From assembly GCF_001831475.1 (NCBI RefSeq), contig NZ_CP017688.1, forward strand, positions 2,046,001-2,110,000: a stretch of DNA of 64,000 bases, in the 5' to 3' direction. This document shows positions 15,961-24,519 of this stretch, in pieces (positions within the stretch are counted from its first letter, which is position 1; every line of letters begins with the position of its first letter). A program made the position numbers and the translations under genes. The notes under the pieces were generated by a model. The model saw only the letters and a program-made list of their open reading frames with translations, was not told the DNA's origin and did no database searches. Source of the DNA: Flavobacterium crassostreae (GTDB lineage: Bacteria; Bacteroidota; Bacteroidia; Flavobacteriales; Flavobacteriaceae).

Positions 15961-16025
15961 TGTTTGACGTCACTTTTGAATGGAAGTAGTATCATTTCAA
16001 TTAGAAATAAAGAACCTCAACTTTG
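15961..16025 (+). promoter_or_regulatory. BON promoter P2 (three-block architecture)
   Basis: TCA at 15970-15972, CATTTCA at 15993-15999 and CAACTTTG at 16018-16025 repeat the spacing of P1 and P3. The first block is part of the palindrome TGACGTCA. With P3 it shares an 11-base block, ATCATTTCAAT. It now drives the BON remnant and, through a leader of about 230 nt, the GH130 gene. Confidence 0.55.
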
Positions 16026-16091
16026 TTAAAATAATTTATCAAAAATGTCCTAAAGTAAGCTATTAATAAAAACAATTAAAGCACTACAGAT

Positions 16092-16202
16092 ATGAAAACA
16101 AAAGGAGAATTACAAAAAAAGTTCAGATTGCTATTATAAAAAAGATAAAAGCAGAAAATGCAACCTAGAAACGAAGGAGGAGTAATAATGGTTCTCAAAT
16201 AA
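16092..16202 (+). pseudogene. Probable BON-domain gene remnant with frameshifts
   Basis: The ATG at 16092 opens MKTKGELQKK, very like the start of the BON protein at 22945 (MKSNEELMKN). After a run of seven A residues the frame breaks. In the next frame VQIAI continues the resemblance, and in a further frame NEGGVIMVLK resembles the AAEIGVMVK segment of BON1. A BON-type promoter (P2) stands at the expected distance upstream. Together this suggests a decayed first BON gene. The similarity is short and was judged by eye. Confidence 0.4.
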
Positions 16203-16258
16203 TTACTAAAATTCTATTTTCAAGAACGGGCTAAAAACCAATTAAGAAGCAATAAACC

Positions 16259-17299
16259 ATGATACAAGTCAAAAAAGAAGGAGTGCTATTAAGTAAAACC
16301 ATACTTCCGTTTGAAAATGAAGGCGTTCTAAATCCTGCAGTTATAAGCGAGGGGAATTTTGTCCATTTATTTTATCGTGCTGTGGCTGAAGGAAATCATT
16401 CTACTATTGGTTATTGCAAATTTGATGGTCCTTTGAGCTTAAAGAAGAGAAATAGAAAACCACTTTTAGTTCCAGAATTTGACTATGAGAGTCACGGTAT
16501 GGAAGATCCAAGAATTGTAAAAATAGAAGACCTCTATTATTTAACCTATACCGGTTTTGATGGCATCAATGCCTTAGGATGTCTGGCTATTTCGAAAGAC
16601 CTGATACATTTTGAAAAAAAAGGAATTATAGTACCGCAAATTACCTTTGCAGAATTTGATCAATTGGCAGAGGAAGAAAGTGCCATCAATGCTAAATATT
16701 TTCGCTACAATGAGCACACCAATAGTTTAGAAAAAGACAATAGTAAATACTTGGTTTGGGACAAAAACGTTATTTTTTTTCCTAGAAAAATTAAAGGTAA
16801 TTTTTACTTTTTGCACCGCATTAGACCTGAAGTTCAGATTGTTGTAGGAGTAAAAGAGTTGAAAGATTTGACGGAAGTTTTTTATCAAGATTATTTAAAG
16901 CATTTTAATGACTATGTAGTTCTTACTTCTAAATTTGATCACGAAATCAGTTACGTTGGTGGCGGTTGCCCTCCAATCGAAACAGAACAGGGTTGGCTAT
17001 TGATATACCATGGTGTTAAAGACGGGCTTGATGGTTATGTTTATTCAGCATGTGCCGCATTGCTTGATCTAGAGAATCCACAAAAAGAGATTGCTCGACT
17101 TCCTTATCCACTCTTTAAACCAGAAATTAATTGGGAATTAAAAGGCGAAGTAAATAACGTTTGCTTTCCTACGGGAGCCGTTGTTTTCAAAGATACCTTA
17201 TACATCTATTACGGCGCAGCTGATGAAAGAATTGCCTGCGCTTCTGTTTCCTTTTCAGGATTGATAAATGAATTAATGCTTTATAAAAAAACAAGATGA
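16259..17299 (+). CDS. GH130-family glycoside phosphorylase or hydrolase
   Basis: The 346-residue protein has the five-bladed propeller pattern of GH130. Key features are GVLNPAVI at blade 1, the MEDPR motif holding the catalytic Asp, GGGCPPIET in the phosphate and sugar-binding region, and YYGAAD near the end. No signal peptide is seen, so it is cytoplasmic. GH130 enzymes mostly phosphorolyse or hydrolyse beta-mannosides. The gene overlaps the downstream glycosyltransferase gene by 4 bp (ATGA), so one makes and the other trims or recycles a mannoside-type glycan, by inference. Its placement between BON genes, with no SusCD pair nearby, argues for an endogenous substrate. Confidence 0.85.
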   Translation: MIQVKKEGVLLSKTILPFENEGVLNPAVISEGNFVHLFYRAVAEGNHSTIGYCKFDGPLSLKKRNRKPLLVPEFDYESHGMEDPRIVKIEDLYYLTYTGFDGINALGCLAISKDLIHFEKKGIIVPQITFAEFDQLAEEESAINAKYFRYNEHTNSLEKDNSKYLVWDKNVIFFPRKIKGNFYFLHRIRPEVQIVVGVKELKDLTEVFYQDYLKHFNDYVVLTSKFDHEISYVGGGCPPIETEQGWLLIYHGVKDGLDGYVYSACAALLDLENPQKEIARLPYPLFKPEINWELKGEVNNVCFPTGAVVFKDTLYIYYGAADERIACASVSFSGLINELMLYKKTR

Positions 17300-19662
17300 T
17301 AAACAACGTAAGGTCAAAGCAGCATGATGGATATGTAGCGCTAAACGAAACCATTTTTAGCGAAATAAATACTCCAATACAAAAACAAAATAATAATAAT
17401 AATAAGTCTGAAGTCTTAATTATTACTTCCTATCCACCACGAGAATGTGGTATTGCTACCTATTCACAAGATCTAATTTTTGCATTAAACAACAAATTTG
17501 AAAACACATTTGATATAAAAATAGCAGCTTTAGAAACCAAAAACAACAAGTATAGTTATGGTAAGGAAGTGGTATCAATTTTAGAAACAGAAAATGAAAA
17601 TTCGTATCGTGAACTCGCAGAACAAATTAATAACAATGCGTCTCTAGAGTTAGTTCTGATTCAGCATGAATTTGGCCTATTCAGAACCAATGAAACTGAT
17701 TTTATTCAATTTTTAAAGAATATAAAAAAAAGTAGCATCATTGTTTTTCATACGGTTTTGCCAAACCCTGATACACTCTTAAAAAAAAATATAGCATTAA
17801 TTAATGCCAATGTTGATTCTTTTGTAGTAATGACTAATAATTCAGCCAGATTACTACATCAGGATTATGGCATTGCAATGGCTAAAATTAGTCTGATTCC
17901 TCACGGCACACATTTAGTGAAGTACACCAATAAGGAAGTCCTAAAAGAAAAACACAATTTGTTAGGCAGGCAGGTAATTTCCACTTTTGGTTTATTGAGT
18001 TCAGGAAAATCAATCGAAACAACATTAGACGCCATGCCGGCCATTATTGAGAAAAACCCAGCTGTTTTGTTTTTGATTATTGGTAAAACGCATCCATCAG
18101 TCGTTTTAGAAGAAGGGGAAAAATATCGAGATAGTTTAAAACAGAAAATAGAAACCCTTGGCTTACAACAGCACGTAAAGTTTATCAATGCTTTTTTACC
18201 GCTTAAAGAATTATTGGAATATTTACAACTTACGGATATTTATCTTTTTACTTCAAAAGATCCTAATCAAGCCGTAAGTGGTACGTTTTCGTATGCTATA
18301 AGCTGTGGCTGCCCAGTAATCTCAACACCCATACCGCATGCAACTGAATTAGTAAAGAACAAAGGGGGAATTACGATCGACTTTGGAAACTCAAAGCAGT
18401 TAGCTAAGCAAGTAATAGTGTTATTGGATAATCCAGTTTTGTGTAAAGAAATTTCAAATAATGGGATTCATAAAATGGCTCCAACGGCTTGGGAAAACTC
18501 AGCTCTAGCACATGCAACATTATTTCAAAGATTTCTTAACAAAAAAATAAAACTACAGTATATCAAGCCCAGTATTAACTTGAACCATTTGAAAGAATTG
18601 ACTACTTCATTTGCCATGATACAATTCTCGATAATCAACAAACCCGATTTAAAAAGTGGGTATACGCTAGATGATAATGCGCGAGCCTTAGTAGCAATGT
18701 GCCAACATTTTGAGTTGACCAATGATCCTGAAGATTTAGTTTATATCCATCGATATTATGAATTCATACATTTTTGCCAACAAAAAGACGGTACTTTTTT
18801 GAATTATGTAAATACCGATAAAAAATTCACGTCACAAAATAGCGAAAACCTAGAAGATTCGAACGGTAGGGCGATATGGGCTTTAGGTTTTTTGATTTCG
18901 ATGTACCAATTATTACCCGAAGTATTAATCCTAAAAGCAAAGAAAACCATGCAGGATGCAATAGCAAATGCCACCGCAATGCATTCAACAAGAGCAATGG
19001 CTTTTACCATAAAAGGAATTTATTATAGTAATAAAAGAGCAATGGTTTTTGAAAACAAGAAAATAATTAAGACTTTGGCTAACAGGTTAGTACAGATGTA
19101 TAGGCATGAATCTAAACCAACTTGGCTATGGTTTGAGAGCTATATGACTTATGGTAACAGCATTCTTCCCGAAGCGATGCTTTGTGCTTATTTGGCTACT
19201 GGCGAAATGAAATATAAGGAAATTGCAAAGACTTCATTTGATTTTTTATTATCCAAAATAGTTTCTCAAAACAGTATTAATGTTATTTCTAATAAAGGAT
19301 GGTTACACAATGACATCGTAGTAAATAAAAAAGTAATTGGTGGCGAACAACCCATTGATGTGGCGTATACCATACTTGCATTGGCTAAATTCTTTGATAC
19401 CTTTAGAACTGCTCACTACCAATACAATATGGAAACCGCATTTAGTTGGTTTTTGGGCAACAATCATTTGCGCCAAATTATTTACAATCCTTGTACAGGT
19501 GGTTGTTACGATGGATTGGAAGAAAACTATGTCAATCTTAATCAAGGAGCCGAGTCAACAGTCAGTTATCTGATGGCAAGGTTAACTATCGAAAAATACA
19601 CAAGAGAAATACCAAGCAATAGGTTGCCAACTAAAAACAGCAATTTAGCACTAACCAATTGA
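17296..19662 (+). CDS. GT4-type glycosyltransferase fused to an alpha-helical toroid domain
   Basis: This 788-residue protein has an N-terminal GT-B glycosyltransferase (about 38-410) with PPRECGIATYS, the GLLSSGKSIE acceptor loop and the nucleotide-sugar region SGTFSYAISCGCPV. The C-terminal half (about 425-770) is rich in helices with YTLDDNARALVAM, DSNGRAIWALG and ESYMTYGNSILPEAML, like an (alpha/alpha)6 barrel of glycosidase type. No membrane segments are seen. A short (AAT)n run near the start encodes five Asn. Translationally coupled to the GH130 gene, it probably extends or processes the same intracellular glycan. The donor sugar is unknown. Confidence 0.8.
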   Translation: MINNVRSKQHDGYVALNETIFSEINTPIQKQNNNNNKSEVLIITSYPPRECGIATYSQDLIFALNNKFENTFDIKIAALETKNNKYSYGKEVVSILETENENSYRELAEQINNNASLELVLIQHEFGLFRTNETDFIQFLKNIKKSSIIVFHTVLPNPDTLLKKNIALINANVDSFVVMTNNSARLLHQDYGIAMAKISLIPHGTHLVKYTNKEVLKEKHNLLGRQVISTFGLLSSGKSIETTLDAMPAIIEKNPAVLFLIIGKTHPSVVLEEGEKYRDSLKQKIETLGLQQHVKFINAFLPLKELLEYLQLTDIYLFTSKDPNQAVSGTFSYAISCGCPVISTPIPHATELVKNKGGITIDFGNSKQLAKQVIVLLDNPVLCKEISNNGIHKMAPTAWENSALAHATLFQRFLNKKIKLQYIKPSINLNHLKELTTSFAMIQFSIINKPDLKSGYTLDDNARALVAMCQHFELTNDPEDLVYIHRYYEFIHFCQQKDGTFLNYVNTDKKFTSQNSENLEDSNGRAIWALGFLISMYQLLPEVLILKAKKTMQDAIANATAMHSTRAMAFTIKGIYYSNKRAMVFENKKIIKTLANRLVQMYRHESKPTWLWFESYMTYGNSILPEAMLCAYLATGEMKYKEIAKTSFDFLLSKIVSQNSINVISNKGWLHNDIVVNKKVIGGEQPIDVAYTILALAKFFDTFRTAHYQYNMETAFSWFLGNNHLRQIIYNPCTGGCYDGLEENYVNLNQGAESTVSYLMARLTIEKYTREIPSNRLPTKNSNLALTN

Positions 19663-19764
19663 AGTTGTGTTGCTACTAATAGAAAAATTTAAAGGAACAC
19701 AAGTCCAGAAATTACCTAAAAAGCGTTACTAATAACCTAATCATTTATCAAAAACAACAACAGT

Positions 19765-20100
19765 ATGAAACCAAAAAAATATATTTCGAAAGTATCAGAA
19801 TCAGAAAGTGATAATTTAGATCGAATGAACTATCCACCTAGCGACGATATTTTTAATAAACTTACAGAAGAGCAAGATATCAATCCTGAGGATATTTCGA
19901 AAAAGAAGTTCCGCATTAAACCTAGAAACAATAAGTGGAATGAAAAGGATTTTGAAGAAGATGTTTCGGGTTCCGATTTAGATATTCCAGGTGCCGAACT
20001 CGATGATGCCATGGAACAAATTGGAAGTGAAGACGAAGAAAATAATGGTTATAGTTTAGGGGGCGATGCTCACAACAATCTGGACGAAGACCATGGCTAA
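19765..20100 (+). CDS. Acidic hypothetical protein conserved in Bacteroidetes
   Basis: This 111-residue, highly acidic protein has no membrane segment and low predicted order. The C-terminal half, with DLDIPGAELDD, a GSEDEEN stretch and SLGGD, resembles small hypothetical proteins I recall from many Bacteroidetes. The middle has a basic KFRIKPRNNKW patch between two acidic blocks. It lies 103 bp after the GT4 gene and 103 bp before the MlaE-like gene, in the same direction. The function is unknown. Confidence 0.72.
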   Translation: MKPKKYISKVSESESDNLDRMNYPPSDDIFNKLTEEQDINPEDISKKKFRIKPRNNKWNEKDFEEDVSGSDLDIPGAELDDAMEQIGSEDEENNGYSLGGDAHNNLDEDHG

Positions 20101-20202
20101 CATAAATCTTGGATTGAATGGTCTAAAGAATATGTACCTGAAAACTTCAAATCAATCGGTTTCTAACCAAATAATATTTTCTAGTTATTAAAAAAAATAA
20201 TC

Positions 20203-20961
20203 ATGATAGCTTTTATAAAAGAGCAATTTAATCAGGCTGGAAAATTCTCCTTATTTGTGGGAAGATTTTTTAGAGAACTACTTGTTGCTCCTTTTCAATT
20301 CAATGAATTTATTAGGCAATGTTATACCATTGGACACAAATCACTACCCCTTGTTGGTATTACTGGATTTATTATGGGGTTAGTGCTTACTATACAGTCC
20401 AGACCAACAATGACAAATTTTGGTGCAGAATCGTGGTTGCCTAGCATGGTGTCGCTTTCACTGATCAGAGAAATTGCACCTGTAATTACAGCATTAATTT
20501 GTGCTGGAAAAATTGCGTCGGGCATTGGTGCTGAACTAGGTTCTATGAAAGTAACCTCACAGTTGGATGCAATGGAAGTATCGGCTATAAACCCATATAA
20601 ATATCTTGTGGTTACCCGAATTTTAGCCACAACTTTAATGGTTCCATTATTAGTAATTATTGCTGATTTAGTTGGGATTTATGGGGGTTATATTGGATAT
20701 AATGTGCATGGTAAGATTGGCTTATTGCGTTATTTCTCAGAAGTTATCGAGCATCTTGATTTTCTGGATCTTTTACCAGCAACCATAAAAACGTTTTTTT
20801 TTGGTTTTTTTATAGGTGTTATAGGTTGTTACAAAGGATTTAATGCTTCAGGCGGAACCGCAAGTGTGGGTCAAGCCGCTAATTCTGCGGTAGTAACTGC
20901 TTCACTTTCAATTTTTATTTTGGATATGGTAGCAGTTCAAATAACCGATTTATTTTTCTGA
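20203..20961 (+). CDS. MlaE-family lipid ABC transporter permease
   Basis: The 252-residue membrane protein has five to six hydrophobic segments and the family pattern: IGHKSLPLVGITGFIMG near the start, then LIREIAPVITALICAGKIASGIGAELGSM in the coupling region (quoted in parts). It is the permease of MlaFEDB-like complexes that move phospholipids between membranes. The ATPase gene follows after 4 bp and the MCE gene after that, so this is one transporter operon. No MlaC or MlaB gene is present nearby. Confidence 0.93.
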   Translation: MIAFIKEQFNQAGKFSLFVGRFFRELLVAPFQFNEFIRQCYTIGHKSLPLVGITGFIMGLVLTIQSRPTMTNFGAESWLPSMVSLSLIREIAPVITALICAGKIASGIGAELGSMKVTSQLDAMEVSAINPYKYLVVTRILATTLMVPLLVIIADLVGIYGGYIGYNVHGKIGLLRYFSEVIEHLDFLDLLPATIKTFFFGFFIGVIGCYKGFNASGGTASVGQAANSAVVTASLSIFILDMVAVQITDLFF

Positions 20962-20965
20962 AACC

Positions 20966-21706
20966 ATGCAAGAACAAGTGCTCATAAATATCGAAAATCT
21001 TTCTAAATCCTTCGGGAAAAATAAAGTATTGAGAGGTATTAATCTAACGGTAAATAAAGGCGATAATTTGGTCATTCTAGGTCGTTCTGGCTCTGGTAAA
21101 TCCGTAACCATTAAATGTTTGGTAGGATTGCTGAAGGTCGATAAAGGAAAGATAGAGGTATTTGGTACCGATGTTACAGAATTAAACTACAAAGAGCTCA
21201 ATAAAATTCGCTTGAGAATTGGTTTTTTATTTCAAAATGGAGCCTTGTACGATTCGATGTCGGTACGAGATAATTTGGCTTTTACTTTAAAACATCATAC
21301 GAAGGATTTATCAAAAGAAGAGGTTGAAAAACAGATTTACGAAGCATTAGAAAATGTTGGTTTAGAAGACGCTATAGATAAAATGCCTTCGGAATTATCA
21401 GGCGGTATGGTAAAACGTATTGCTCTGGCAAGAACCTTAATCATTAAACCAGAAATTATTCTGTATGATGAACCAACGGCAGGATTGGATACCATCACTG
21501 GCAAAGAAATTAGTGAGTTAATACTATCGATTCAAGAAAAATACAAAACCACTTCAATAGTTATAACACATGACATTATTTGTGCAAAAATGACAGCCAA
21601 CAGAATTAGGATTCTAAAAGATGGACTGATACACGTAGAAGGAAGTTTTGAAGAACTCAAAAATAGTTCAGATGATTGGGTACGTTCTTTTTTTGAATAT
21701 GAATAA
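20966..21706 (+). CDS. MlaF-family ABC transporter ATP-binding protein
   Basis: The 246-residue ATPase has Walker A GRSGSGKS, Q-loop FLFQNGALYDS, signature LSGGMVKRIALART, Walker B IILYDEPTAGLD and switch VITHD. The FQNGALYDSMSV stretch is specific to the MlaF group. It powers the MlaE permease encoded 4 bp upstream at the cytoplasmic side of the inner membrane. Confidence 0.94.
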   Translation: MQEQVLINIENLSKSFGKNKVLRGINLTVNKGDNLVILGRSGSGKSVTIKCLVGLLKVDKGKIEVFGTDVTELNYKELNKIRLRIGFLFQNGALYDSMSVRDNLAFTLKHHTKDLSKEEVEKQIYEALENVGLEDAIDKMPSELSGGMVKRIALARTLIIKPEIILYDEPTAGLDTITGKEISELILSIQEKYKTTSIVITHDIICAKMTANRIRILKDGLIHVEGSFEELKNSSDDWVRSFFEYE

Positions 21707-21757
21707 GTTGTAAACACAACTATTGCTTAGATAGTACTGTTTTTAAAAATAAACGTA

Positions 21758-22696
21758 ATGGAAAAAACAACAATTAAAACATGGAAATTAGGAATGTTCG
21801 TCCTGCTATCGCTTACAGTATTTCTGGTAACGGTATATTTTATTGGCAAAAGCCAGAATCTTTTTGGAAAAACCTTTCACTTGCAGGCAAAATTCAAGAA
21901 TGTAAGCGGTCTTGAAATTGGTAATAACGTACAACTTTCAGGCATCAACATTGGCACGATAAAAGAAATTGAATTCGTGTCTGATTCTATTGTAATTGTC
22001 AATATGATTATTCGTTCAGAAGTACAACAGTATATAAAAACAGATGCTTTTGCGACCATTGGTTCTGACGGGCTGATGGGCGACAAAGTACTGATGATTG
22101 CTGCCGGAAGCATGTCACAAGTAAAGGTAGAAGATTACGCATTAATTGCCTCTAGAAAATCTGTTGACATGGAGGACTTAATGAGCGGACTCAAAAAAAG
22201 TATCGATAATGCCGAGATTATTACCAAAGAGCTATCAGAATTTAGTTATAAAATTAACAACGGAAAAGGCGCTTTATCAAAATTAGTAACCGATGAAGTA
22301 TTTGCTAAAAGTATAGACCGAACCTTACAAAATCTCGAAATAGGAACTGATGAATTTGTAGTTTTTACGACGAAGCTAAACGATAAAAACGGCACGCTAT
22401 CTAAACTGATGACTGACCCGGCTTATGCCAATAGCATCAAAAAAACCTTGTCGGGATTTGAAAAAAGTGCTGCCGATATAACTGTTTTTACGGCAAAGCT
22501 TAAGAATGATAAAGGGATTGTGTCCAAATTGCTTTCGGATGAAAAAATGGCCAATGCTTTAGACTCAATACTAATAAACACGCAAACAGCTACAGAAAAA
22601 TTAAATGAGATTGAGGAGGCAGCAAAGCATAACTTTCTTTTAAGAGGCTATTTTAGAAGACAAGAAAAAGCTAAACAAAAAAGAGAAGATCGATAA
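21758..22696 (+). CDS. MlaD-family MCE domain protein
   Basis: The 312-residue protein has an N-terminal signal anchor (about 12-28), then an MCE domain (about 38-120: FKNVSGLEIGNNVQLSGI and DGLMGDK patterns). A long region has three related repeats of about 45 residues containing the G-x-LSKL motif (about 165-260), and the C terminus is basic. MCE proteins bind and pass lipids in the periplasm. It lies 51 bp after the ATPase gene and completes the permease-ATPase-MCE set. Its position inside a stress island suggests envelope lipid maintenance under stress. Confidence 0.9.
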   Translation: MEKTTIKTWKLGMFVLLSLTVFLVTVYFIGKSQNLFGKTFHLQAKFKNVSGLEIGNNVQLSGINIGTIKEIEFVSDSIVIVNMIIRSEVQQYIKTDAFATIGSDGLMGDKVLMIAAGSMSQVKVEDYALIASRKSVDMEDLMSGLKKSIDNAEIITKELSEFSYKINNGKGALSKLVTDEVFAKSIDRTLQNLEIGTDEFVVFTTKLNDKNGTLSKLMTDPAYANSIKKTLSGFEKSAADITVFTAKLKNDKGIVSKLLSDEKMANALDSILINTQTATEKLNEIEEAAKHNFLLRGYFRRQEKAKQKREDR

Positions 22697-22858
22697 AATA
22701 AATAATAAAAGCATTGAACAAAAATTTTAAAAAAACACATAAGGCCATGGTATTGATGCAAAGGAGTTAATAATTTAATTCATTTAAAAACAATATTGAG
22801 ACTAAAAATGAAAATTAGATTTAATTGATTTATTGTTTTTGTTTTAAATAGATTAAAG

Positions 22859-22923
22859 TAATGAGCATCATTTTTTTACCCACGTTTCATCATTTCAATA
22901 ACAGCCTTTAAGGCGCATCTTTG
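22859..22923 (+). promoter_or_regulatory. BON promoter P3 (three-block architecture)
   Basis: TCA at 22868-22870, CATTTCA at 22891-22897 and CATCTTTG at 22916-22923 have the same spacing as P1 and P2. The box lies 22 bp before the second BON gene. The sequence between the blocks differs between the three promoters. Confidence 0.58.
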
Positions 22924-22944
22924 TTCAGAATCTAAAAGCAAAAA

Positions 22945-23406
22945 ATGAAAAGCAATGAAGAACTAATGAAAAATGTTTTAAATGCTATCAATTGGGAACC
23001 ACTTTTGCACGCTGCCGAAATAGGGGTAATGGTAAAATATGGAGTCGTAAAACTAACAGGCTCAGTAGATACGTATGCAAAAAAAGTAGAAGTCGAGAAA
23101 GCTGCTAAAAATGTAACTGGTGTCAAAGAAGTATTTGAAGATATTATTGTGGTTTGTAGAACCATGGACAAAAGAACAGATGCTGAAATCAGTACTGCTA
23201 TCGAAAAAAAATTCCGTTTGAATTGGGATATTCCTACAAAAAAAATTAAAGTGATCGTAAAGAGTAGCTGGGTATTTTTGAGTGGTGAACTGGAATGGGA
23301 ATATCAGAAAGAGGTTGCTACAGAGGCAGTCAAAAACCTCATAGGAATTACAGGGATTACTAACAATATCACTGTTGTTAGCTCAGCAGAAGATACCATT
23401 TTTTAG
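22945..23406 (+). CDS. BON domain protein (two BON domains)
   Basis: This 153-residue protein has BON domains at about 1-68 (VMVKYGVVKLTGSVDTYAKK) and about 75-148 (VIVKSSWVFLSGELEWEYQ), both with the Gly-Val core pattern. It is a paralogue of the protein at 15417: both contain a WxYQKEVATxxVxxLIG stretch with a GVxxISNNI-like end. BON proteins protect membranes under osmotic or other stress. It is probably the first gene of a transcript that continues through the SHOCT and DUF2892 genes. Confidence 0.85.
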   Translation: MKSNEELMKNVLNAINWEPLLHAAEIGVMVKYGVVKLTGSVDTYAKKVEVEKAAKNVTGVKEVFEDIIVVCRTMDKRTDAEISTAIEKKFRLNWDIPTKKIKVIVKSSWVFLSGELEWEYQKEVATEAVKNLIGITGITNNITVVSSAEDTIF

Positions 23407-23455
23407 CATAATCCAAATAGCTTGGCTTTTACGCTCACACTTAAATAACTAAATT

Positions 23456-23674
23456 ATGATGAATTATAACAATTACAGTTTTGTAGGGATGCACCTAGTA
23501 TGGTGGTTTGTTTGGATGGTATTACTATTTTGGATTTTTGCGATCCCATATAATATTCCAGGACAAAAGGCAAAAAAAGATACCCCACTTGATATCCTAA
23601 AAAAGCGATATGCTTCTGGGCAAATTAGTATTGAAGAATATCAGGAAATAAAAAAAACACTTGAATTTAAATAA
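23456..23674 (+). CDS. Small membrane protein with SHOCT domain
   Basis: The 72-residue protein has one tryptophan-rich membrane segment (about 11-31) and a C-terminal SHOCT motif (DILKKRYASGQISIEEYQEIKKTL, quoted in parts: LKKRYASGQIS and EEYQEIK). Two ATG codons stand in tandem at 23456 and 23459 and either may start. SHOCT modules are small oligomerisation domains often found in stress and phage-related proteins. It follows the BON gene by 49 bp. Confidence 0.82.
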   Translation: MMNYNNYSFVGMHLVWWFVWMVLLFWIFAIPYNIPGQKAKKDTPLDILKKRYASGQISIEEYQEIKKTLEFK

Positions 23675-23697
23675 TTTAAAATTCTAAAATCCATCGA

Positions 23698-23904
23698 ATG
23701 AAAAAAAATATGGGATCAGTTGATAAAGCAATACGAGGCCTTTTTGCGATAGTTTTTATAGGATTGTATTTAGCAAATGTAATTACAGGAACAGTCGGGA
23801 TAGCTCTTTTAATGCTTGCTGGGGTTTTTATTCTTACAAGTTTTGTGAGCTTTTGTCCATTGTATTATCCATTTGGATTCTATTCTAATAAAAAAATAAA
23901 ATAG
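23698..23904 (+). CDS. DUF2892 family small membrane protein
   Basis: The 68-residue protein shows the DUF2892/YgaP membrane pattern: MGSVDKAIRGL at the start, two membrane segments (about 15-33 and 36-50) and the terminal SFCPLYYPFG. It lies 23 bp after the SHOCT gene and is likely co-transcribed. A second protein of this family occurs in the persulfide locus at 7734. The function is unknown. Confidence 0.85.
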   Translation: MKKNMGSVDKAIRGLFAIVFIGLYLANVITGTVGIALLMLAGVFILTSFVSFCPLYYPFGFYSNKKIK

Positions 23905-24068
23905 GGAAATTAAAGTTCTACTATTAATTAAAAAATTTTAGTAGCAAGATTGGAATGGTAATCACATTTTTAAATTCCAAAACCAATACATTATTACTCT
24001 AGGTTACAATTTTATAGGATTAACTACATTAAGAGCAGCTCTTTTTATTACAATTAAACAAAAAAAAA

Positions 24069-24446
24069 ATGGCAACACAAAAAAACTTAGGCATTTGGAT
24101 GGATCATGCAACTGCTAATTTAATAGATTTGAATTCAGAGAAAAACAGTAATTCTATTGATTCAAAATTCACAACAAACACAAAAGAAGAAGTACTTGCT
24201 AGAAGTGAATTTACGATGCACAACAAAGAAGAACAAATGACCGAAGCCTTCTATAAGGAAATATCAGAAAAAATTTTGAATTACAATCACGTGCTTTTAT
24301 TTGGTCCAACCAATGCAAAAACAGAATTGCAGAATTATTTAAATAAGGATTTACATTTTAAAGAGATACAAATTGATGTTGAAGCAGCAGATAAAATGAC
24401 GGACAACCAACAAAATGCATTTGTTCGAGAATATTTTAAAAAATAA
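24069..24446 (+). CDS. eRF1/host-attachment-like small protein
   Basis: The 125-residue cytoplasmic protein begins NLGIWMDHATANLIDL and contains YNHVLLFGPTNAKTELQNYL followed by an EAADKMTDNQQ region (quoted in parts). This is the pattern of the bacterial family related to the eRF1 domain and annotated as host attachment or translational machinery proteins. It occurs in Bacteroidetes stress clusters beside BON and universal stress proteins, as I recall. A perfect hairpin follows the stop. The function is not known. Confidence 0.65.
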   Translation: MATQKNLGIWMDHATANLIDLNSEKNSNSIDSKFTTNTKEEVLARSEFTMHNKEEQMTEAFYKEISEKILNYNHVLLFGPTNAKTELQNYLNKDLHFKEIQIDVEAADKMTDNQQNAFVREYFKK

Positions 24447-24463
24447 TGAAATAAGACTGTTTT

Positions 24464-24499
24464 AAAATATGGAATAGAGATTTCTCTGTTCCATATTTT
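24464..24499. terminator. Long hairpin between the eRF1-like gene and the next gene
   Basis: A 17-bp stem with one G-T pair (AAAATATGGAATAGAGA facing TCTCTGTTCCATATTTT) has a 2-nt tip. It starts 17 bp after the stop codon and ends in TTTT. It can act as a terminator in both directions. Confidence 0.7.
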
Positions 24500-24519
24500 A
24501 ATGTTTAAAAATAACCATT

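Noticed and set aside
17389..17404. (AAT)n repeat near the start of the GT4 fusion gene as a phase-variation tract
   Set aside because: The unit is three bases, so changes in copy number would only add or remove Asn and not switch the frame.
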